Source of the DNA: Deltaproteobacteria bacterium | GTDB lineage: Bacteria; Desulfobacterota; SM23-61 | Reading direction: 5' to 3' | DNA: 10,761 nucleotides | Assembly: GCA_029857975.1 (NCBI GenBank) | Contig: JAOUFX010000042.1 | Span: 1-10,761 of the forward strand | Notes under the pieces: model-generated | What the model was told of the DNA's origin: nothing | Database searches by the model: none | What the model saw: only the letters and a program-made list of their open reading frames with translations | Shown: positions 6,203-10,761 of the stretch, in pieces | Layout of the letters: every line of letters begins with the position of its first letter | Numbering within the stretch: position 1 is the first letter of the stretch | Translations under genes and position numbers: made by a program

Positions 6203-7390
6203 TCATTTCCAGGGCGGTTTGGGGTAAACCCCTTTGTGGGTCCTAACATCCGCTGGCCAGATCAACTCAACCCGGCGATCGATAATTTGAGTGGCATAGG
6301 TAAAAGGTTTGGGCAGTCCCTTGGCATCAAAAGTAAAGGTGCCGGCGACCGTTTCCACCTTGTGGGTTTTTAACCAATCGCGAATTTTAATTTGTTCCAG
6401 ACCTTTCGTTCCTTCCACTCCGGCCGCTAAGGTCTGCATCCAGGCCCAGGCAAAACCAAAATAGGTATCCACTCCATCCATCCCCAATTTTTCTTTGACC
6501 CTTTTGAGCAGCCTTATATTGCTGGGGTTGTTTAGTTTATCATGATAGGAAGTGCCGGAAATGATGTAATTTCCGTCCTTCCCCAACTCTTTTACCCAGG
6601 CCGGAATGATCGACCCGATTCCCTGCAAGTAAACTTTGGGATTATACTGCAATGCTTTTACGGCCTTTATGGTCATCACCCCATCGGGAAAAACTCCCCC
6701 GGAAACGAATAAATCGCAATGCATCTGCTTGGCTTTCATCACCAAAGGCTCCGCCGAAGGAAGCGGAAGGTTATACCTTTCATTGATTACGACCTGGATC
6801 CCTAATTTTTTCGTCCATTCATCTATGGACGGAAGTAAGGATGTTCCTACAGGATTATTCATAATATAAACGGCGGCTCTTTTCGGTCTTTGGTCAGGGG
6901 GAAAAGTTTCCAGCCATTGGAACGCTCCCAGGAACCACCACTCTCCCATCAACGGAGGGCTGCCGAAAGAGTAGGTATAGCCCTGGGTGAAAGAGGCCAT
7001 ATGCCCGCCCATGGATACATAGACCATCTTATGTTTTTCGGCCACAGGCATTACCGCCCGGGCCGCTGTTCCCGGATAACCCCCCAATAGCAGGTTCACT
7101 TTATCTACGGTAATCGCTTTTTCGGCGAGTTTTACGGCGCTGTCCGGCTTTCCTTCATCATCGTAAATGATCAGCTTAATGGGTCGCCCCAATAATCCAC
7201 CCTGGGCATTGGTCTCTTCCACCCAAAATTTATACCCTTTCTGAATGACTTTCGCCGTTTCGGCCCATACACCGGTCAGGGGTAATGAGCCGCCAATCAC
7301 GATGGGGTTTTGGGCTGGGGCATTTCCAGAAAAAAAGAATACCAGGATAATAAAGAAAATCCAGATAAATAGATATGTTTTGCGGCTCAT
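6203..7390 (-). CDS. LivK-like periplasmic substrate-binding protein of the HAAT importer
   Basis: This 395-residue protein has a clear signal peptide: a Ser-Arg-Lys start, a very hydrophobic core to about residue 21, and a likely cut after APA (24-26). The mature part begins PIVIGGSLPLTGVWAE, the standard start of type I periplasmic binding proteins of the leucine/amide/urea group (Peripla_BP_6). A GGYPGTAARAVMPVAEKHK region and a C-terminal TFTFDAKGLPKPF strand region also fit. It should capture the importer's substrate in the periplasm and deliver it to LivHM. It is the first gene of the leftward operon. A strong AGGAGG site (7401-7396) lies 5 bases from the ATG, stronger than any downstream gene's, as expected for a component needed in excess. 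The ligand cannot be read from the sequence; amino acids, amides, short acids and aromatics are all possible. Confidence 0.9.
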   Translation of the reverse strand: MSRKTYLFIWIFFIILVFFFSGNAPAQNPIVIGGSLPLTGVWAETAKVIQKGYKFWVEETNAQGGLLGRPIKLIIYDDEGKPDSAVKLAEKAITVDKVNLLLGGYPGTAARAVMPVAEKHKMVYVSMGGHMASFTQGYTYSFGSPPLMGEWWFLGAFQWLETFPPDQRPKRAAVYIMNNPVGTSLLPSIDEWTKKLGIQVVINERYNLPLPSAEPLVMKAKQMHCDLFVSGGVFPDGVMTIKAVKALQYNPKVYLQGIGSIIPAWVKELGKDGNYIISGTSYHDKLNNPSNIRLLKRVKEKLGMDGVDTYFGFAWAWMQTLAAGVEGTKGLEQIKIRDWLKTHKVETVAGTFTFDAKGLPKPFTYATQIIDRRVELIWPADVRTHKGVYPKPPWK

Positions 7391-7393
7391 GGC

Positions 7394-7407
7394 AACCTCC
7401 TGAGGTT
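7394..7407 (-). promoter_or_regulatory. Strong ribosome site inside a small palindrome, binding-protein gene
   Basis: On the minus strand AACCTCAGGAGGTT contains the AGGAGG ribosome site (7401-7396) and is itself an inverted repeat (AACCTC / GAGGTT). The site could be partly sequestered by a short hairpin. The stem is only 5-6 bp with a tiny loop, so the effect may be small. Confidence 0.45.
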
Positions 7408-7476
7408 ATATTTTTTCCCTTTTCTTGAAAGAAAAAGGAAGATAAGATCTCTTTAAAAATTTTAAGCTTGTGAGAC

Positions 7477-7504
7477 ATGCTATCATAAGTGCCGTATATG
7501 TCAA
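7477..7504 (-). promoter_or_regulatory. Probable sigma-70 promoter of the importer operon
   Basis: The minus strand carries a perfect -35 box TTGACA (7504-7499), a 16-base spacer and TAGCAT (7482-7477), which matches the -10 consensus in four of six positions. Transcription would start near 7470, giving a leader of about 80 bases before the binding-protein ATG. The spacer is slightly short and the -10 is imperfect. Confidence 0.5.
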
Positions 7505-7534
7505 GGTTTCGCTTGGTCTTTTATATAAATATAA

Positions 7535-7550
7535 AACTCTTGACAGAGTT
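7535..7550. promoter_or_regulatory. 16-bp palindrome over the rightward -35 box (candidate operator)
   Basis: AACTCT (7535-7540), TGAC, AGAGTT (7545-7550) is a perfect 6+4+6 inverted repeat, and the TTGACA box at 7540-7545 lies exactly at its centre. A second AT-only inverted repeat, TTATAT/ATATAA (7521-7534), lies just upstream. A repressor bound here would block RNA polymerase. E. coli ybhGFSR is controlled by the TetR-family protein CecR (YbiH), which makes an operator here plausible. No regulator gene is in the window. Confidence 0.42.
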
Positions 7551-7567
7551 CATTTATAATCTATCCT
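7540..7567 (+). promoter_or_regulatory. Probable sigma-70 promoter of the exporter operon
   Basis: A perfect -35 TTGACA (7540-7545) is followed after 16 bases by TATCCT (7562-7567), four of six -10 consensus positions. A perfect TATAAT (7555-7560) also lies here but only 9 bases from that -35, so it would need another -35. Its best partner is TAAAAC (7532-7537), 17 bases away. Transcription would start around 7568-7575, some 45 bases before the ATG of the adaptor gene. Confidence 0.5.
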
Positions 7568-7617
7568 TATAGCGATCACCCTCTGCGGCGATGGAGCAAT
7601 AGGACGGGAGGAGTAGG

Positions 7618-8796
7618 ATGAAAAAAAGAAAGAGGATAATTTTTCTGGCTGTTGTCCTAGCGGGGGGAATCATTTTTTATTATTGGCAATTTCAAAGGGG
7701 AGAGACCTCAGGATCAAGCATTCAGGTCTCGGGAAATATAGAGGCTACTACGATTGATGTGGCGTTCAAAATCTCCGGAAAGATTGACCAGCGCCTGGTC
7801 GATGAGGGAGATATGATTAAAGAAGGTCAACTCATTGCCACCTTAGAGCATAAAGACCTTTTATCCCAAAAGGCCAAAGCCGAGGCTACGCGGGAAACGG
7901 TGGGTTCGCGGATCCCGGCTCTGGAGAAGAATATTGATTATCAGGAGCAATCTACCACGCAGGAAATTGCTCAAGCCCAGGCGGCCGTAGAGAACGCCCA
8001 AGCCCGACTGCAGCAACTTCTCGAGGGTTCGCGTCCTCAGGAGATTCAATTCGCCAAGGCCGGAGTGGATCAAGCAATGGCTGAGAGGGAAAAGAAAAAG
8101 GCCGATATGGACCGGGCTCAAAAACTTTACCAGCATAACTACATCTCCGCCCAGGACTGGGATGCTGCCAAAACGGCTTACGACACGGCTGCGGCCAATT
8201 ACAAAAAAGCCCAGGAAAATTATGCCTTGGTAGTTGAGGGGCCCCGCAAGGAAGAGATTGCGGTTGCCCGGGCTCAATTAGAACAGTCCCAAGCGGCCCT
8301 GCGCCTGGCCAGAACCCACCGGATACAGGTCGACGTTTTGAAGAGGGAGTTGGCCACCGCTCGGTTGCAGGTTAAGGAGGCGGCCTTGGCGCTGGGGGTC
8401 ATTCAGACGCAAATCGAGTACAGCAATCTTTACGCTCCAACTTCGGGAGTCGTGCTGGTAAAGAATGCGGAACCCGGTGAGTTTGTCGTTCCGGGAGGGG
8501 CTGTCGTTACCCTGGGCCAAATTGAAAAACCCTGGCTGAAAGCTTTTATCAACGAGAGTGACCTGGGCAGAGTAAAGCTGGGGCAGAAAGTCTCCGTGAT
8601 CACGGACTCTTATCCGGGCAAGGTATATCCCGGCAAGGTCACTTTCATTTCCTCCGAAGCGGAATTTACTCCCAAAAATGTGCAAACGGCAAAAGAGCGC
8701 GTGAAGCTCGTTTATCGCATTAAGGTAGGCCTGGAGAATCCCCAAAACGAACTCAAACCGGGAATGCCTGCCGATGCCCAAATCCATTTGCAGTAA
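7618..8796 (+). CDS. HlyD/YbhG-family periplasmic adaptor (membrane fusion protein)
   Basis: This 392-residue protein is anchored by one N-terminal membrane segment (about 7-23) after a KKRKR start and should sit in the periplasm. It would link an inner-membrane ABC exporter to an outer-membrane channel. Residues 36-80 form the first half of a lipoyl-like domain (VSGNIEATTIDVAFKISG, then VDEGDMIKEGQLIATL). A long coiled coil, rich in Ala, Gln and Glu, runs from about 83 to 265. The second lipoyl half follows (YAPTSGVV, 272-279) and a beta-barrel with FTPKNVQT (350-357), a hallmark of YbhG relatives. The coiled coil repeats EGSRPQEI (136-143) and EGPRKEEI (207-214), 71 residues apart. A GGGAGGAG ribosome site (7606-7613) supports the start. 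An ATPase gene follows 14 bases after the stop. Confidence is high for the family and lower for the substrate. Confidence 0.9.
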   Translation: MKKRKRIIFLAVVLAGGIIFYYWQFQRGETSGSSIQVSGNIEATTIDVAFKISGKIDQRLVDEGDMIKEGQLIATLEHKDLLSQKAKAEATRETVGSRIPALEKNIDYQEQSTTQEIAQAQAAVENAQARLQQLLEGSRPQEIQFAKAGVDQAMAEREKKKADMDRAQKLYQHNYISAQDWDAAKTAYDTAAANYKKAQENYALVVEGPRKEEIAVARAQLEQSQAALRLARTHRIQVDVLKRELATARLQVKEAALALGVIQTQIEYSNLYAPTSGVVLVKNAEPGEFVVPGGAVVTLGQIEKPWLKAFINESDLGRVKLGQKVSVITDSYPGKVYPGKVTFISSEAEFTPKNVQTAKERVKLVYRIKVGLENPQNELKPGMPADAQIHLQ

Positions 8797-8810
8797 GGAG
8801 AAAAAGGGCA

Positions 8811-9743
8811 ATGATGCCGGCGATTAAAGCTGAAAATCTGAGCAAAAAGTTCGGCCCTCTCACCTCCGTAAACAACTTGAGCCTGGAGGTGAAAAAAGGG
8901 GAGATTTTTGGGCTCGTGGGCCCTGATGGAGCCGGCAAGACTACAACCATCCGCATGTTCAGCGGCATTTTGCATCCCACAGCAGGGGAGGCCTGGGTCC
9001 TGGATCACCCCATTTCCCGGGAGGCCGAGCCCTTAAAAGATAAAATCGGTTACATGGCCCAGCGTTTTGCCCTTTATGGCGATCTGACGGTCATGGAAAA
9101 CATCAACTTCTACGCCGATCTTTATGATGTCCCGCAGAAAGAACGCTTGCCCCGGATTGATCGTCTATTGGCTTTTAGCAATCTGGCTCCCTTTCAAAAA
9201 CGTTTGGCCCAGAATCTTTCGGGAGGGATGAAGCAAAAATTGGGATTGGCTTGCGCTTTGATTCATACCCCCCAGATACTTTTTCTCGACGAACCCACAA
9301 ACGGCGTAGACCCTGTGTCCCGCCGGGACTTCTGGCGCATCCTCTATGACCTTCTGAAGGAGGGGGTAACTATATTTGTCTCTACCGCTTATCTTGATGA
9401 GGCTGAACGCTGCCACCGGATCGGCCTGATGCACCAAGGGAATCTCCTGTCCGTGGGCACTCCCGACGAGATCAAGGCCCTCATGAAAGGGGAGCTTTGG
9501 GAAGTGCGCTGCCAGCGAAGAATGAAAGCCCGGGATTTACTCCAGAACCTTCCGGGGATTAGAAGCGTGGGAATTTTCGGGGACCGGATTCATGCAGTTC
9601 TGGAGGATGGGGAGAAATCCAGACCGCAACTGGAAAACCTGCTCAAGGAATCCGGGCTGGAGATCTTTTCCTTGAAAAGGATACCCCCTTCCGTGGAGGA
9701 TGTATTTATCTCCACCGTGACAGAAAAAGTTCGGGGGGGTTAA
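8811..9743 (+). CDS. ABC exporter ATPase, equivalent of the first half of YbhF
   Basis: This is a cytosolic ATPase of 310 residues. Walker A is GPDGAGKTT (37-45), with Asp where most ABC proteins have Asn; as I recall, E. coli YbhF has the same in its first half. The Q-loop is Q84, the signature LSGGMKQK (136-143), and Walker B ILFLDE (156-161) precedes PTNGVDP. The switch His is replaced: the motif reads FVSTAYLDEAERC with Ala193. YbhF's first half, from memory, also lacks this His (Ser), so the change looks like a lineage trait and not damage. About 90 residues follow the ATPase core and end SVEDVFISTV, usual for drug/Nod-type exporters. The ribosome site AAGGAG (8795-8800) overlaps the stop of the adaptor gene, so the two are coupled. 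It should pair with the ATPase starting at 10006. Confidence 0.9.
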   Translation: MMPAIKAENLSKKFGPLTSVNNLSLEVKKGEIFGLVGPDGAGKTTTIRMFSGILHPTAGEAWVLDHPISREAEPLKDKIGYMAQRFALYGDLTVMENINFYADLYDVPQKERLPRIDRLLAFSNLAPFQKRLAQNLSGGMKQKLGLACALIHTPQILFLDEPTNGVDPVSRRDFWRILYDLLKEGVTIFVSTAYLDEAERCHRIGLMHQGNLLSVGTPDEIKALMKGELWEVRCQRRMKARDLLQNLPGIRSVGIFGDRIHAVLEDGEKSRPQLENLLKESGLEIFSLKRIPPSVEDVFISTVTEKVRGG

Positions 9744-10005
9744 TGCGGATTTTATTTCCTTGACACATCATGACTCTCCTCTGGACTACTAATGTTCAAT
9801 TTCTGAAAATTTTATTAAGCATATTTTAATTTTATCTATGTTTATCCATGATTATCTGTGTCCTAAATTGTCTTTTTTAAATTTTTAATGACCTTTCTTT
9901 ATATCTCTGTGCTCTCTGTGCCCTCTGTGGCTAATGTCTTTTTGGTTGCGGCCCTACCGCGCTGTGACCTCTGTGGTGAATCGCTTTTCATAGGTATCAT
10001 CTAAG
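9744..10005. repeat. 262-bp repeat-filled gap between the two exporter ATPase genes
   Basis: No gene is seen. Three near-identical 10-base units run in tandem at 9833-9862 (TATCTATGTT, TATCCATGAT, TATCTGTGTC). Three CTCTGTG units spaced exactly 9 bases apart lie at 9905-9929, and one more CTCTGTGG at 9969-9976 is followed by TGAATCGCTTTT. A small GC-rich inverted repeat (GCGG / CCGC, about 9948-9960) lies between them. These match the dispersed families at 1474-1667 and 6075-6176. No convincing promoter or terminator was found. A TTGACA at 9760-9765 has no -10 box at a usable distance. Confidence 0.65.
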
Positions 10006-10761
10006 ATGAACGAAAATTCGCCTAAGCAATGGGCAGTGGAAATTGAAGATCTGGTGAAGAACTTCGGAGCCTTTACGGCTGTCGACCATATCTCCCTCAA
10101 AGTGAGGAAGGGAGAAATTTTTGGATTTTTAGGTCCGAACGGCGCGGGCAAATCCACTACCATCCGCATGCTTTGCGGCATCCTCGTGCCTTCCGCCGGG
10201 AAGGGTAAGGTAAGCGGCTTCGACATTTTCACCGAGCCGGAAAAAATTAAGGAAAATATCGGCTACATGTCTCAAAAATTTTCCCTCTATGATGACCTTA
10301 CCGTAGAAGAGAACCTCGATTTCTTTTCCGGCATCTACCGTCTATCCAGAGCAATGAAAATAGAGCGGAAGGAGTGGGCGCTGCAGATGGCTGGTCTCCA
10401 GGACCGGCGAGAGGGCCTCACCCGAAACTTAGCCGGAGGATGGAAACAGCGCCTGGCCCTGGGCTGTGCCATTCTGCATAAGCCTTCCATCCTTTTCTTA
10501 GATGAGCCGACTTCGGGGGTGGACCCCCTTTCCCGCCGCAGCTTTTGGGATTTGATCTATGAAATGGCGGGTCGAGGAGTGACCGTATTTGTCACGACTC
10601 ATTACATGGATGAAGCAGAATACTGCGACCGCCTAGCCCTGATCGACCAGGGAAAAATTATAGCCCTGGGAACTCCGGCAGAGTTGAAAACCAGGTATAT
10701 GCCGGAGTCCGTATGGGAACTGGAAACGGACCATTTGCATGAGGCTTTAGGAGTTTTGCAA
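10006..10761 (+). CDS. ABC exporter ATPase, equivalent of the second half of YbhF (3' end outside window)
   Basis: The frame is open to the last base, giving 252 residues of an ATPase that should continue about 50-80 more. An in-frame TAG at 9991-9993 rules out a start further upstream and shows it is not fused to the preceding ATPase. Walker A is GPNGAGKST (43-51), the Q-loop Q90, the signature LAGGWKQRLALGCA (142-155), Walker B ILFLDE (162-167), and the switch His is intact (H199 in FVTTHYMDEAEYC). All catalytic positions are therefore canonical, unlike its partner. The ribosome site is weak (AGGT at 9992-9995). It should form the second ATP site of the exporter, with permease genes expected just downstream. 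Confidence 0.9.
   Translation, partial: MNENSPKQWAVEIEDLVKNFGAFTAVDHISLKVRKGEIFGFLGPNGAGKSTTIRMLCGILVPSAGKGKVSGFDIFTEPEKIKENIGYMSQKFSLYDDLTVEENLDFFSGIYRLSRAMKIERKEWALQMAGLQDRREGLTRNLAGGWKQRLALGCAILHKPSILFLDEPTSGVDPLSRRSFWDLIYEMAGRGVTVFVTTHYMDEAEYCDRLALIDQGKIIALGTPAELKTRYMPESVWELETDHLHEALGVLQ

Noticed and set aside
7540..7560. TTGACA paired with TATAAT as one promoter
   Set aside because: Both boxes are perfect but only 9 bases apart, far too close for sigma-70. TATCCT at 7562-7567 fits the spacing.
8278..8811. 177-residue ORF on the - strand opposite the adaptor gene
   Set aside because: It is a shadow of the adaptor coding sequence, with no recognisable domain and no ribosome site. The 138-residue ORF at 7861-8277 is rejected for the same reason.
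9760..9792. Promoter starting at TTGACA (9760-9765) for the second ATPase
   Set aside because: The best -10-like string (TACTAA, 9787-9792) is 21 bases away and no better match lies at 16-18 bases.
9905..9930. CRISPR-like array
   Set aside because: Units are 7 bases with 2-base gaps; there are no spacers of CRISPR length and no cas genes.
9744..10005. The two ATPase genes as one frameshifted ybhF pseudogene
   Set aside because: Each half has a complete ATPase core with its own start, and the gap has no leftover coding similarity, so they are separate genes.

Overview
The window reads as ordinary chromosomal sequence from a Gram-negative bacterium: a secreted binding protein, an inner-membrane ABC importer, a periplasmic adaptor protein and a CDF metal exporter. 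Moderate G+C, a branched-chain-amino-acid-type (HAAT) importer and dispersed CACAGAG-type intergenic repeats suggest an environmental Desulfobacterota ('Deltaproteobacteria')-like genome. That placement is an inference from style, not from a marker gene.

Layout. (1) 1-762, + strand: the 3' part of an M20-family amidohydrolase/peptidase, cut by the window edge. (2) 769-1270, - strand: two tightly packed small genes of unknown function, preceded on their own strand by a double-hairpin region (1323-1380) that could be a terminator or an attenuator. (3) 1271-1765: 495 bases without a gene, holding those hairpins and an inverted cluster of CACAGAG repeats. (4) 1766-7390, - strand: a complete HAAT importer in the order binding protein, LivH, LivM, LivG, LivF, followed 54 bases later by a CDF metal exporter. 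The last four importer genes overlap one another by 4 to 8 bases. A repeat element with a 12-bp hairpin separates the binding-protein gene from the permease genes. (5) 7391-7617: a divergent promoter region with a TTGACA-type promoter on each strand. A 16-bp palindrome covers the -35 box of the rightward one. (6) 7618-10761, + strand: an exporter operon of YbhG/YbhF type. It encodes a HlyD-like adaptor, a first ATPase and a second ATPase that runs off the window. In E. coli the two ATPase domains form one protein, YbhF; here they are separate genes 262 bases apart, with repeat sequence between them.

How the genes work together. The leftward operon should bring an unidentified small molecule across the inner membrane: the binding protein captures it, LivHM form the channel and LivGF hydrolyse ATP. 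The CDF protein, probably read from the same transcript, would export divalent metal. The rightward operon should export hydrophobic or toxic compounds, with permease genes (ybhS/ybhR type) expected just beyond the right edge.

I found no clearly new multi-gene system. The points most worth a second look are the attenuator-like hairpins, the periodic dispersed repeats with their positions inside operons, the palindrome over the exporter promoter, and the split and asymmetric ATPase pair.
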